A program made the position numbers and the translations under genes. Positions 1 through 10,837 of a stretch of DNA of 64,000 bases are shown piece by piece; position 1 is the stretch's first letter, and each line of letters opens with the position of its first letter. This DNA is from Pseudomonas karstica (GTDB lineage Bacteria; Pseudomonadota; Gammaproteobacteria; Pseudomonadales; Pseudomonadaceae): the NCBI RefSeq assembly GCF_009707515.1, contig NZ_WLYI01000002.1, positions 186,001 through 250,000 on the forward strand, read 5' to 3'. Below the pieces are notes generated by a model. That model saw nothing but the letters and a program-made list of their open reading frames with translations. It did not search any database and was not told where the DNA came from.

Positions 1-204
1 GACTGTCAGCAGATACGCCCGAGGTTCATGCATGTCGGCAATCTGTTGGGAACTGGACAACACCCGTACGAAGGTGTCCTGACGCAGGTCCGCCGCATCC
101 CAGGCATTACCCATGCGGCGGCTCAACCAACCTTCCAGCCAGCTGCCGTGATCACGGTACAACGTATGTAGGGAGTGCCCTGTCGGCGTAGCTGCATCAC
201 TCAT
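1..204 (-). CDS. FecI-family ECF sigma factor, N-terminal part (runs off window)
   Basis: The first 68 codons are present; the gene continues past the left edge. The start is the ATG at 204. The translation has the sigma-70 region 2 pattern of FecI proteins: an N-terminal LYRDHGSWLEGWL stretch, then DAADLRQDTFVRVL and EPRAYLLTV. FecI-type sigma factors direct RNA polymerase to a TonB receptor gene after a FecR signal, usually for one ferric siderophore. A Fur-box-like site lies 31 bp upstream, so iron control is likely. This is a second FecI gene, separate from the one at 21872-22390. Family call is firm; the target receptor lies outside the window. Confidence 0.85.
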   Translation of the reverse strand, partial: MSDAATPTGHSLHTLYRDHGSWLEGWLSRRMGNAWDAADLRQDTFVRVLSSSQQIADMHEPRAYLLTV

Positions 205-234
205 ATCAAGAGGCTCTGCACAAAGAATACTATG

Positions 235-250
235 AATGAGACTGATTCTA
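235..250 (-). promoter_or_regulatory. Putative Fur box upstream of fecI-type gene
   Basis: AATGAGACTGATTCTA matches 11 of 16 positions of the inner Fur consensus AATGATAATCATTATC. It sits 31-46 bp upstream of the sigma-factor start, where Fur repression of fecI genes is usual. Seen by eye only. Confidence 0.5.
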
Positions 251-357
251 ATTAATGCTAACGAACTAAACCAAGCCCTTTATGCGCAGAATGTATAAAA
301 GACGACAGTAGGCATGTTTTGGGGGGCAACGATTACAAGGCTTTTCACAGGACAAAA

Positions 358-380
358 GGCGCCCACACCGGATGGGCGCC
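358..380 (-). terminator. Rho-independent terminator after the FAD oxidoreductase operon
   Basis: A perfect 8-bp stem, GGCGCCCA and TGGGCGCC with a 7-nt loop, is followed on the minus strand by TTTT. It lies about 100 bp after the stop of the gene at 482-1828 and would end the three-gene minus-strand operon. Confidence 0.6.
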
Positions 381-481
381 CTGGATTTTGGGGCCCAAGG
401 CCACAATCCGATGAGCAGAAATGCCTCAATGGATGTCTTCGGTCAGCGCCTTGCTTTTTCATGATGACTGCTCCCGCTGGA

Positions 482-1824
482 TCACCCTTCTCGGCCAGCC
501 CAGAATTCGTGCCAGCGAATCACTGAGCTGACGCCCAGCGTCGTGAGTATTTTGGGCGGCAACCGATTGGGCCCTGGCGCTTGATTGAAGCTGTCGAGAA
601 TCTCGGAGCGCAGCCCCGACGCCAGCTCGGCGGCCATCACCCCGGCCAGGGTACTTTTAACCGTGCCCAACCCGTTTTCGCAGCACGCCGAATACAGGTT
701 TTGCTCAATTTCACCAAAGGCAGCGGCGCTGTTGCGACTTAAGCACAACCGGCCGGCCCAACTGAACTCCAAGGCCGTGGACTTCAACTCAGGAAAGCGC
801 GCGTCCAGCGAACGCCGCTGTTCCTTGGCCACCGAAGCCACGCGTTCGGGCGTGACCTGGATACTCGGGTCGTAGGTGAACTTGGTGCGAATCACGATAC
901 GTGACTGCCCACCGGATGAAATCTTGCGCACAGTTGCGCCCATGGGGTCCGCCGGCAACAATGCCCAACGAGGTTTACCCGGCACCTCTTTGTCGAACGC
1001 CTCATCGCTGTAGGCCTCGGTCATGGAGGCATAGGTGAACACATGCAGCAGGCGTTTTTGATAGTGACCGAAGTCTTCAATATGCCCGTTAACTGCCAGG
1101 ATGACTTTGGGCGCGTTCACCGCCCCGCGAGTTGAGCAAGCCGTCCAACCACTGCCTTGCCTGGACAATTCAACGATGGGAGAGCGCTCGTAAAGAGTGA
1201 TCTGCGTTGCCAGCCCCAGAGCCAGATCGCGGATGTATTGCGCCGGCTGGATCATCACCGCACCGGGTGTGTAGACACCGTTCTGATAGTAAGTAGAACC
1301 CGTAATTTCACGCATTTGCCGGGCGTCAAACAGGTGGAATCGCTCACCAATACGCTGCAGTGACTTGGCGTAGTTAGCGTTGAGTTTCACCCCACGCTCA
1401 GTGGCCGCCGCATTGATCTTGCCCGAAGGATCGAAGGTGCTTGCAGACATGCCGTACTCCCACGCAGCCGCCTGGGCAAACGCAATCGCAAAACGGTTTT
1501 GCGTAATTTCCAGCGCTGTGGCCGACTCACTGGCCACCGAGTACTCGCCGGACGACAGGCTATGGGGCACATCAATCATAAAGCCGGAATTCCTGCCCGC
1601 TGGCCCTTTGGCGACCTCGTGCGCATCAACCACTACAATGCGCTCGCCCGGGTGCAACTGGGCCAGCCTGCGCGCAGCGGAGAGGCCGGCAAAGCCGGCC
1701 CCGATAATCAACCAGTCCGCTGTCACGTTCCCATCAAGTTCACGGACAGGCGCAGTGCGCGTGGAGACGGCCTCCCAACCTGAAACGCCGGTATCGACCG
1801 GCAGGCGCTTGATGGTATGGGTGC

Positions 1825-1828
<4 letters not shown>
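482..1828 (-). CDS. FAD-dependent oxidoreductase (DAO / PuuB-like family)
   Basis: 448 residues. A dinucleotide-binding motif, IIGAGFAGLSAARRL, lies near residue 40, and AKGPAGRNSGFMID follows as in the DAO family (PuuB, DadA, sarcosine oxidase). A conserved C-terminal ENGLGTVKSTLAG segment closes the fold. Such enzymes oxidise the C-N bond of amines or amino acids and give an aldehyde, keto acid or demethylated product. It is the third gene of a minus-strand operon and overlaps the aldehyde dehydrogenase by 4 bp, which suggests that enzyme oxidises its aldehyde product. The substrate is not visible; a methylated or cyclic amine is inferred from the locus. The start at 1828 is set by the overlap. 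Confidence 0.8.
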
Positions 1829-3334
<1,506 letters not shown>

Positions 3335-3342
<8 letters not shown>

Positions 3343-4246
3343 GGCTGACCTCCGAAACAATGCGTGCGACGTTGCCTTGAAGTTCGGTAACCACCGATTG
3401 CAGGGCTTGTTTCTCCGGCGCCTGCAACGGTTGCAAGGGGGCGCGCACCTCGCCGACGTTCAGCCCAATCAACTCGCAACCGTACTTGATCGATTGCACG
3501 AATTTGCCACCGTCCAGGGCGTTCATCAGCGGCATCATGGCCGACATGATCTGACGACCCTTGTCGAAATTCTTCTCGAGCACACAGGCTTCATAGAGCG
3601 CCACGTGCTCCTTGGGCAGGAAGTTGGAACCGGCGCACACCCAGCTGCGTGCCCCCCAGGCAAAAAACTCCAGTGCCTGATCATCCCAACCGCAAGACAG
3701 GCCAATTTGTGGATAGCCGTGCGCCAGTACGTGCACACGACCCATGTCGCCGGAGCTTTCCTTGATCGCAATCACATTTTTGGAGGTGACGACCCGGGAC
3801 AGGTAATCCTCATCCATCGACACGCTCATGCGGCCTGGGTAGTTGTACAGCATGATCGGCAGGTCAGCGGCACGGTCGATGGCCAGGGCATGGATCGCGT
3901 TTTCTTCGCTGGTTGGCAATGCATAGGGCGGAGAAGTGACCAGAATCGCGTCGGCCTTGATCGCCTTGGCATCCTTGGCGTATTGCACCGAATCTTCGGT
4001 GCGAATCGCGCCGGTGCTGACGATCAGTTGTACTCGGGTGCCAATCACGTCCTTCGCATAGGCGGCCAACTCAGTGCGCTCTTCCGGCGTCTGCGCATAA
4101 TATTCGCCGGTGGAACCGCCAATGATGATGCCGTGAACCCTGGCCTCGATCAGTGACTCCAGAACATCCGAATAAGCGTTCCAGTTAATGTCCCCATCGG
4201 CGTTATAAGGGGTGACGGCGGGCGTATAAATGCCTTCAAATCTCAA
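3335..4246 (-). CDS. Dihydrodipicolinate synthase (DapA)/N-acetylneuraminate lyase family protein
   Basis: 303 residues with the class I aldolase TIM-barrel pattern: YTPAVTPYNADGDIN at the start, GGSTGEYYAQT (binding loop), LYNYPGR with the conserved tyrosine, and the Schiff-base lysine in VIAIKESSGD. Family members cleave or condense 2-keto acids, or deaminate cyclic imino acids (for example the hydroxyproline pathway enzyme). It is the first gene of the minus-strand operon. DapA-type, FAD oxidoreductase and aldehyde dehydrogenase genes also occur together in hydroxyproline breakdown, so a cyclic amino acid or its betaine is a possible substrate. It is unlikely to be the biosynthetic dapA, given this context. 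Confidence 0.8.
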
Positions 4247-4899
4247 GATACATTCTCCGAATACAAGTTATATGGAAGACCAACAGGCACGTCATCGTTG
4301 ACCGCTTGAGGCGCGATAAAGCGTTAAAAACTCACTTGAACGTCAGTTACTATTGAACCCAATAACGCCATGCCACAGTTAACCGCGCGCATGACATTGC
4401 TCTGCACCCTCTATAAAGGTGAAGTTTTCAACACATGATTAACTAGGCGGATGCATTACAAGGTTGGGAGTACTCTTGCCGCTTTTTCATAAACGACCTC
4501 CAGAAGCTATGCACCGTTAATACGGTTTGTTGTTGAATTCAGACTGGCATGAGGAACAGAGGGCGGTCAATAGAACGCTTTGGCGTCGTTTGCACTTCTA
4601 CTGAGATAATACGGTACGTGGAAAAAATATTAATCCTTTAAAATCAATAACTTGATCTTAAAAATCCTTTGCCCGCCTATGGATCGATAACATTTGATTA
4701 TGCATTGATCAGCGTAAATGTTTCTTGTTGGGGGCTGTTGACCAACGTAGCCTTTAGAACAGCGCTATTTAACGGGCGCCTCCGTTGTTTATTAATTGAA
4801 ATTGTAATAACAAAAATATCGAGACGCCTACGTATCAAGACCGTTTAGTCAGGCTTTCCTGGCAGTCCTGCCGTACCGTCCCCTGGCTTTTGGAGTGTA
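4247..4899. other. AT-rich divergent promoter region, no gene
   Basis: A 653-bp gap between the divergent DapA-type operon and the Rieske oxygenase. It is clearly more AT-rich than its neighbours, with runs such as AAAAAATATTAATCC. It must hold both promoters. I found no convincing ORF and no certain -35/-10 or operator by eye. Confidence 0.5.
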
Positions 4900-6144
4900 T
4901 TGACCGTGAGCACCAAATCCGCCGTTTCAAATCTTATCGCACAGCGCAAACCTGATTACGCGCTGCCCGGTGCCCTCTACAGCGACCCTGATGTGTACCG
5001 CCAGGACCTCGAGCAGATCTGGCATAAGAGTTGGATCTTCGCAGGGCACACATTTGAACTGGAAAAACCCGGCCAATACCTGTCGCTGCAGATCGGTGAT
5101 TACCCAGTGGCCGTCGTGCGCGGTGGGGACAAACAGATTCGAGCCTTCCACAACGCCTGCCGCCATCGCGGCTCCAAGGTGTGCCCGCAAGACAGCGGCA
5201 AGGTCGCCAAACTGGTGTGCCCCTACCATAAGTGGACGTTCGAGCTGGATGGCAGGTTGCTGTTCGCCGGCAACATGGGTGATGACTTTGATAAAGCCGA
5301 GCACGGGCTCAAGCCGGTGCATTGCGAGATCGTCGAGAGCTACATCTATGTGTGCGTCGCGGACGTTGCCCCGGACTTTTCCTCATTCAGGAAGGCCCTG
5401 ACACCCTTCGTCACCCCCCACGGCCTGGACGACTGCAAGGTAGCGTTCGAATCGAGCATCATCGAGAAAGGCAACTGGAAACTGGTGTTCGAGAATAACC
5501 GCGAATGCTACCACTGCGACGCGACCCACCCGGAACTGATGAACTCTTTCCTCGATAACCCTTCGGTGGGCGGTGCAGAAGATGCTGAAGACCTTGAGCT
5601 CCAGGCGCACTGGGATCGCTACGAAGCCTCAGGCCTGCCGAGCCGTTTGGTGATGGACGACGATGGACGCTTTCGTATGACACGCATCCCGTTATCGTCA
5701 GGTGCCGTCAGCTACACCATGGACGGCAGGCCCGCCGTCACCGGCCGCCTGGATAAGAGTGGCGAGGCCGACATCGGCGCACTGTTGTATTTCAACTATC
5801 CGTCGACCTGGAACCATTTCCTCGGCGATCACGCGCTGAGCTTTCGCGTATTGCCGCTCGGCCCGGGCGAGACCATGGTCACTACCAAATGGATTGTGCG
5901 CAAAGAAGCACAGGAAGGCGTTGATTACGACATTGACCGCCTGACCAAAGTTTGGGTCGCCACCAATAACCAAGACCGCATCCTGGTGGAAGGCGCGCAG
6001 GTCGGCGTCAGCTCCCCGGCCTACGAGCCAGGCCCGTTGTCCCTGGGCAGTGAAATCGGTGTATGCCAGTTTGACGACTGGTACTGCAAAACCATGCTGG
6101 AACACCTCGACGACGACAAAATTCCGCTGAGGCCGGTCGGCTAA
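4900..6144 (+). CDS. Rieske non-haem iron oxygenase, alpha subunit (GbcA/CntA/stachydrine demethylase type)
   Basis: 414 residues from the TTG at 4900; a GTG at 4906 is an equally good start, both behind GGAG. The Rieske [2Fe-2S] ligands are C87, H89, C107 and H110 (CRHRG and CPYHK). The catalytic iron site follows in NRECYHCDATHPEL. This subfamily removes N-methyl groups from, or splits, quaternary amines such as glycine betaine, carnitine and proline betaine. No ferredoxin reductase partner (GbcB type) is encoded nearby, so electrons must come from a gene elsewhere. The divergent catabolic genes and the downstream ProVWX importer support a betaine-like substrate. The exact substrate cannot be read from sequence. 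Confidence 0.85.
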   Translation: MTVSTKSAVSNLIAQRKPDYALPGALYSDPDVYRQDLEQIWHKSWIFAGHTFELEKPGQYLSLQIGDYPVAVVRGGDKQIRAFHNACRHRGSKVCPQDSGKVAKLVCPYHKWTFELDGRLLFAGNMGDDFDKAEHGLKPVHCEIVESYIYVCVADVAPDFSSFRKALTPFVTPHGLDDCKVAFESSIIEKGNWKLVFENNRECYHCDATHPELMNSFLDNPSVGGAEDAEDLELQAHWDRYEASGLPSRLVMDDDGRFRMTRIPLSSGAVSYTMDGRPAVTGRLDKSGEADIGALLYFNYPSTWNHFLGDHALSFRVLPLGPGETMVTTKWIVRKEAQEGVDYDIDRLTKVWVATNNQDRILVEGAQVGVSSPAYEPGPLSLGSEIGVCQFDDWYCKTMLEHLDDDKIPLRPVG

Positions 6145-6154
6145 GCGCTACATT

Positions 6155-6184
6155 GCCGGTGGTCACCACGCGTTGACCACTGGC
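6155..6184. terminator. Hairpin between convergent Rieske oxygenase and lysR genes
   Basis: An 11-bp stem (GCCGGTGGTCA with TGACCACTGGC, one G-U pair, 8-nt loop) lies 10 bp after the oxygenase stop and 27 bp from the lysR stop. There is no clear U-run. A bidirectional terminator is likely from its position. Confidence 0.5.
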
Positions 6185-6211
6185 GCGCCCTTCCCGTCAT
6201 GCCCGGTGCGG

Positions 6212-7165
6212 TCAGGAAAACTGCGCGAGAATCCAATCACGCAATCGACAGCAAGCTTCATCGTTGACCCGGTCTTCACGAAAGGTCAGGTAATGCTGGC
6301 TTTCCTGCAATACCACTTCCTGCTCCGCCGCACGCACCAATGAACCGTTGTCGATCAGGTTGGCCACCAGATGGTTCCAGCCCAGCGCAACACCTTGATG
6401 GGTCAGCACCATGCTGATTACCAGGTTGTAGTCATTGGCATTGAACACATGGGGGCTATCGTGGGGACGCTTTTCGATATCTACATCGTGATACGCCAGC
6501 CACACACCCCAGTCAACGTGCTCCGCCACCTGTGAACGACCGTAGGGGCTGAGGTTCAACAGCACCCCGTCGCGCAGGCCTTCCAGACTGGCAAGCTCCG
6601 GATGCTCGGCTTTGTACTTGGGTGTACAGACCGGATAAATCACATCATGGAACAGCGGATAACTGCGGTAGCCGTCCTGCACTCTGGCCATCTTGGTGAT
6701 GAAGATATCCGGCGTCACGCCAGGCTCCATCGACAGAAAGTTCTGCGTCGTTACCAGGTTCAGGTCAATATCTGCGTTTTTGGTGAAAAAGCCCGGCAGC
6801 TTGGCGGCGAGCCACAGTGCCGAAAACGCCGGAGAACAGCAGAGAGTCAGCGTGCGTTTGCCGGCATTATTGGTACGGATGCGCTCAGCAGCCTGGGAAA
6901 TATTGACGAAGGACAACTGGGCAGCATCAAAAAAAATCGAGCCCGCCTCCGTCAATTCGACGGCCCGCCCTACTCTTTTGAACAGGTCGACGCCGAGGTA
7001 GGCCTCAAGCTCTCGAATCTGCCGGCTGATGGCGGCCTGGGTCACGCACAACGCTTCGGCCGCACGCGTGAAACTCTGGTATTTAGCGGCGGCGACAAAG
7101 GACTTGACGGCTTTGAGGGACGGCATTTTCAGCAACGTCATGTCTGGATCAATGTGCTTAACCAT
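6212..7165 (-). CDS. LysR-family transcriptional regulator (GcvA-like)
   Basis: 317 residues. An N-terminal winged helix-turn-helix (residues 11-70: FVAAAKYQSFTRAAEAL, then VTQAAISRQIRELE) precedes a substrate-binding domain. The pattern PSLKAVKSFVAAA is typical of the GcvA group. An in-frame ATG at 7141 is an alternative start. It lies convergent to the oxygenase and divergent from the transporter operon, so it probably controls one or both. The inducer is unknown. Confidence 0.85.
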   Translation of the reverse strand: MVKHIDPDMTLLKMPSLKAVKSFVAAAKYQSFTRAAEALCVTQAAISRQIRELEAYLGVDLFKRVGRAVELTEAGSIFFDAAQLSFVNISQAAERIRTNNAGKRTLTLCCSPAFSALWLAAKLPGFFTKNADIDLNLVTTQNFLSMEPGVTPDIFITKMARVQDGYRSYPLFHDVIYPVCTPKYKAEHPELASLEGLRDGVLLNLSPYGRSQVAEHVDWGVWLAYHDVDIEKRPHDSPHVFNANDYNLVISMVLTHQGVALGWNHLVANLIDNGSLVRAAEQEVVLQESQHYLTFREDRVNDEACCRLRDWILAQFS

Positions 7166-7490
7166 AACGTGGAGTTTTCAATACCCGGTTTGAGGCCCCT
7201 GCACGGGCCATGGAGGATGAAGTCGACGCTGAGCTCGCGCCTGCTGCTGAGGCCAGAGAGTAGCTGAAAGTGTAGTGCCGCAACAGGTAAAACGCCGTTG
7301 AGCTTAGGCAAAGAATCGCCGGGCCGAGAAAATCATCCAGGTTGAATATCGATAACATAGCGTTATTGATTGGCCGGACGAAATGTTGTTAGACGCTGAC
7401 CTTATTAGGTAATAACTTGATACCCAAGGTGCCGTTTAACTCAGCGTCGAAAAAAACAATAAATATCTAATAATAAAGAGGTTAGTCACT
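7166..7490. other. Intergenic region upstream of the transporter operon
   Basis: No supported gene. The stretch must hold the lysR promoter and probably the transporter promoter; the last 100 bp are AT-rich. A 67-codon minus-strand ORF here lacks any recognisable feature. Confidence 0.4.
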
Positions 7491-7571
7491 ATGACTAATT
7501 CCCAAGCCTTCCCCGCAAGACTGCCCCCAGAAGCAACGTACTTACCGTACTTACTGATCAAGACTATTTAA
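7491..7571 (+). CDS. Possible 26-residue small ORF in the proV leader
   Basis: ATG at 7491 follows AAAGAGG with a spacing of about 10 nt. The peptide starts MTNSQAFPARLPPEA and ends PYLLIKTI. It ends 39 bp before proV, inside the left arm and loop of an inverted repeat. It could be a leader peptide or chance. No family known. Confidence 0.25.
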   Translation: MTNSQAFPARLPPEATYLPYLLIKTI

Positions 7572-7582
7572 GTTTCTTGATC
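7556..7582. promoter_or_regulatory. Inverted repeat in the proV leader
   Basis: A perfect 8-bp inverted repeat, GATCAAGA and TCTTGATC, with an 11-nt AT-rich spacer, lies 29 bp before the proV start. It could be an operator for the LysR or GlxA-type regulator or an RNA hairpin. There is no U-run, so it is probably not a terminator. Confidence 0.45.
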
Positions 7583-7610
7583 TTACGCCGTAATTGCCGC
7601 AGGAGGGATT

Positions 7611-8648
7611 ATGAGTCTTGGTGACGAGATACTCTCGGTAAAGAATATTTATAAAGTGTTTGGCCCACAGCCGAAACTGGCGATGAAAATGTTGGCCGAC
7701 GGTGCTGATAAAAATGAAATTTTTAGCAAGACCGGTCAGGTAGTTGGCGTATTCGACGCAAGTTTCTCGGTAAATCGCGGGGAGATTTTCGTCATCATGG
7801 GCCTATCCGGTTCGGGAAAGTCGACCATGGTGCGGTTATTCAACCGATTGATCGAACCTACGTCCGGCACCATTCACCTCAACGGCCAGGAAATCACCGG
7901 TCTCTCGGACAAGGACCTACTGAGCGTTCGTCGTAAAGACATGAGCATGGTGTTCCAGTCCTTTGCACTGATGCCGCACATGAGCGTAATCAACAATGCT
8001 GCCTTCGGCCTGGAGATTTCCGGTGTCAACGAAGCCGAGCGCCGCAAGCGCGCGCTTGAAGCCTTGAAACAGGTGGGCCTTGAAGGCCACGCCTACAGCT
8101 TCCCTCACCAGCTCTCCGGCGGCATGCAGCAGCGTGTGGGCCTGGCCCGGGCGCTGGCCAACGACCCGTCCATCCTGTTGATGGACGAAGCCTTCTCCGC
8201 ACTCGACCCGTTAATCCGCCACGAAATGCAAGGCGAGTTGATCCGCCTGCAAGCCGAACAACACCGCACCATCATCTTCATCTCCCATGACATTGAAGAG
8301 GCAATTCGAATCGGCCATCGCATCGCGATCATGGAGGGGGGCAAGGTAGTGCAGATCGGTACGCCGCAAGAGTTGCTGTGCTACCCGGCCAATGATTACG
8401 TCAAGGCGTTCTTCAAAGGCTTCGATGCTTCCAAGATCCTCAAGGCGGGTGATGTCGCCAGGATCTGTGCAGAACATCCGTATGCCGAGGATCGCTCAAT
8501 CCCTACGCTGCTGGATGACGCTCCCCTGCAGGACGTCTTTCATATCGTCGCCAATGCCGTTAATCCGGTGGCGGTGCTGGATCACCAGGGTGTTTTCAAA
8601 GGCACGATTTCCAAGAGCCTCCTGCTCCAGACAATCAGTCGTCACTAA
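7611..8648 (+). CDS. proV: Glycine betaine/proline-type ABC transporter ATP-binding protein
   Basis: 345 residues behind a strong AGGAGG site. Walker [11 protein letters not shown]-loop [10 protein letters not shown], signature LSGGMQQRV, Walker [14 protein letters not shown] and switch histidine ISHD are all present. The N-terminal extension before Walker A and the C-terminal tail match the ProV/OpuAA group, which energises uptake of betaines and other quaternary amines. The C-terminal part is shorter than in E. coli ProV (400 residues) and keeps only a partial CBS region. It is the first gene of the ProV-ProW-ProX order. Lying next to catabolic genes, it probably serves nutrient uptake rather than osmoprotection. 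Confidence 0.9.
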   Translation: MSLGDEILSVKNIYKVFGPQPKLAMKMLADGADKNEIFSKTGQVVGVFDASFSVNRGEIFVIMGLSGSGKSTMVRLFNRLIEPTSGTIHLNGQEITGLSDKDLLSVRRKDMSMVFQSFALMPHMSVINNAAFGLEISGVNEAERRKRALEALKQVGLEGHAYSFPHQLSGGMQQRVGLARALANDPSILLMDEAFSALDPLIRHEMQGELIRLQAEQHRTIIFISHDIEEAIRIGHRIAIMEGGKVVQIGTPQELLCYPANDYVKAFFKGFDASKILKAGDVARICAEHPYAEDRSIPTLLDDAPLQDVFHIVANAVNPVAVLDHQGVFKGTISKSLLLQTISRH

Positions 8649-8693
8649 GCGTCTTACGCTTGCGATAAAAGCTCAGACATTCAGGTGATTAGC

Positions 8694-9659
8694 ATGAACG
8701 AATTCAGTCTCCTCGACCCGTTTCAATCCTTCACTATTCCGTTAGGACAGTGGGTGGAAGTTGCGCTCAACTATTTGGTGCATAACTTTCGCGATATTTT
8801 TCGCTCGATCCGCTGGCCTATCGACCAAGTATTGAATGGCATCCAGTTTGGCTTGCTGTCTATTCCTCCTTCGATTTTTATCATTGCGGCCACCTTGTTT
8901 GGCTGGCAGGTGGGTGGCAGAAGAATCGGCATTCTGTGTTTTGTCACCCTAACGCTGCTGGGGCTGATCGGCGTATGGACCGACGCGATGACCACCCTCG
9001 CCCTAGTGCTCACTTCATTGTTTTTCTGCACGATTATCGGTGTGCCGCTGGGCGTATTGAGTGCCCGCAGCGACCGCCTGGAAATGCTCCTGCGCCCCGT
9101 ACTGGACGCCATGCAAACCCTGCCCGCGTTCGTCTACCTGGTGCCGGTGGTGATGTTGTTTGGTATCGGCAACGTGCCTGGAGTACTGGTGACCATCATC
9201 TTCTCGGTGGCACCGCTGGTCAGGCTGACCAACCTGGGCATCCGCCAAGTGCCAGAGGACAAGATCGAGGCCGCCCGGGCGTTCGGCTGCACGCCGCGCC
9301 AGATGCTGATGCGCGTGCAACTGCCGCTGGCGGCACCGACGATCATGGCCGGTTTGAATCAGGCCTTGATGCTGTCCCTTTCCATGGTGGTGATTGCCTC
9401 GATGATTTCCGTCGGTGGGCTGGGGTTGATGGTATTGCGCGGGATCGGTCGTCTGGATATGGGCCTGGCCACCGTTGGCGGTGTCGGCCTGGTGCTGCTG
9501 GCCATCTTCCTCGACCGGCTGACCCAAGCCATGGGCGAGCGCAGCAACCGCGCTATCCGTGGTGAGCATTGGTACCAGGCCGGCCCGGTGGGTGTGCTGT
9601 ACCGCCTGAAGAGAAAAGAGGGCATCAAGGAGACTCCCGTCAGCGCGAAAGAAAGTTGA
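8694..9659 (+). CDS. proW: Glycine betaine/proline-type ABC transporter permease
   Basis: 321 residues from the ATG at 8694, preceded by AGGTG. It has an N-terminal amphipathic stretch, then about six membrane segments. The ATPase-contact loop EAARAFGCTPRQMLMRVQLPLAAPTIMAGLNQAL matches the EAA motif of ProW-type permeases. It lies 45 bp after proV and should form the membrane channel for the same substrate. The hydrophilic C-terminal tail (RLKRKEGIKET) is at the cytoplasmic side in homologues. Confidence 0.9.
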   Translation: MNEFSLLDPFQSFTIPLGQWVEVALNYLVHNFRDIFRSIRWPIDQVLNGIQFGLLSIPPSIFIIAATLFGWQVGGRRIGILCFVTLTLLGLIGVWTDAMTTLALVLTSLFFCTIIGVPLGVLSARSDRLEMLLRPVLDAMQTLPAFVYLVPVVMLFGIGNVPGVLVTIIFSVAPLVRLTNLGIRQVPEDKIEAARAFGCTPRQMLMRVQLPLAAPTIMAGLNQALMLSLSMVVIASMISVGGLGLMVLRGIGRLDMGLATVGGVGLVLLAIFLDRLTQAMGERSNRAIRGEHWYQAGPVGVLYRLKRKEGIKETPVSAKES

Positions 9660-9728
9660 ACCGCGTAGCAGTCTGGATCATGCCCCCCGATGAATGCTGG
9701 CTCTATCCACCACGCAAGGTAGACGATA

Positions 9729-10753
9729 ATGAATGCTAAAAAATGCGCACTGAAAGCCACCCTGATTCGTTCTGTGGCGCTCCTGGCGCTGGCGATTCCC
9801 CCGCTCTTCGCTTGCGCGGCTACAGCGCAACTCCCCGGTAAGGGCGTTGATATCACCCCGATTTTCCCGACGATTGCCGAGGAGCGTTTTCGCGGCGAGA
9901 TCGCCATGGCCGGCCTCAAGGAGCTGGGATACGACGTACAGACGCCGAAGGAAACCGACTACCCCGCGATGCTGCTGGCACTGTCCTACGGCGACGCCGA
10001 CTTCACCGTGCACGTGTGGGAAAACCTGCATGCATCGTTCTACGAGAAAGCCGGTGGTGACGATACGCTGGTGAAAACCGGCAACATCATGCCGGGTGTG
10101 TTACAGGGCTACATGATCGATAAAAAAACGGCTGATGCTTACCACATCACCTCGATCGAAGACTTGAAAAAGCCCGAGATCGCCAAGCTGTTCGACAGCA
10201 ACGGTGATGGCAAGGCCGACATGACCGGTTGCAACCCCGGCTGGGGCTGTGAAGTGCTGGTTGAGCACCATATGAAAGCCTATGGCTTGGAAAAAACCGT
10301 CATGGATAACCGTGGCTCGTACTTTGCATTGATGGCCGACACCATTGCGCGCTATGAACAAGGCAAGCCAATCCTCTACTTCACCTGGGTGCCGCAGTGG
10401 ATTTCCAGTGTGCTGGTCGAAGGTAAGGACGTCGTTTGGTTGAGCGTGCCACGTACGGATCTGCCCAGCGGTAAAAACGATGTGAACACCCTATACCAGG
10501 GCAAGAACCTGGGTTTCCCGGTGGATACGGTCAGGGCTGTGCTGAACAAGGAGTTCGCCGAAAAAATCCGGCGGCCGTAAAGTTCCTGTCTGAAATGCAG
10601 ATCACCACCGACGATGAAAGTGCGCAAAACCTGAAAATGCACAAAGGCGAAAGCAGCCCCACCGACATCAAGCGCCATGCAGCCGAGTGGATTGTCGCGC
10701 ACCGTGCAGCGTTCGACGGTTGGCTGACCGACGCCCGCACCGCACGGAAATAA
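9729..10753 (+). pseudogene. proX: Glycine betaine-type substrate-binding protein, frameshifted near the 3' end
   Basis: The reading frame starts at 9729 with a signal peptide (LLALAIPPLFACAATA). It carries the ProX features DFTVHVWENLH, MTGCNPGWGCEV and YFTWVPQWI, whose tryptophans form the binding cage for quaternary ammonium groups. The frame ends early at 10578-10580. The missing C-terminus (QNLKMHKGESS to FDGWLTDARTARK, stop at 10751-10753) is intact in the -1 frame. One extra A in the A6 run at 10561-10566 would restore it. The cause may be a true deletion, a sequencing error at the homopolymer, or tRNA slippage on AAA. The last C-terminal helices are lost if it is real. Confidence 0.85.
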
Positions 10754-10837
10754 ACCCGGCCTTAACGCCGAGCACCGGTTGCCCAGTCCTGGGCAGCTAT
10801 CGGCTTATTTCGCCCTTCTTCCTCCTGGAGTCGTGAA

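Noticed and set aside
10561..10580. Programmed -1 frameshift in proX
   Set aside because: The A6 run allows slippage, but there is no full slippery heptamer in frame and no stimulatory structure seen; mutation or sequencing error is simpler.
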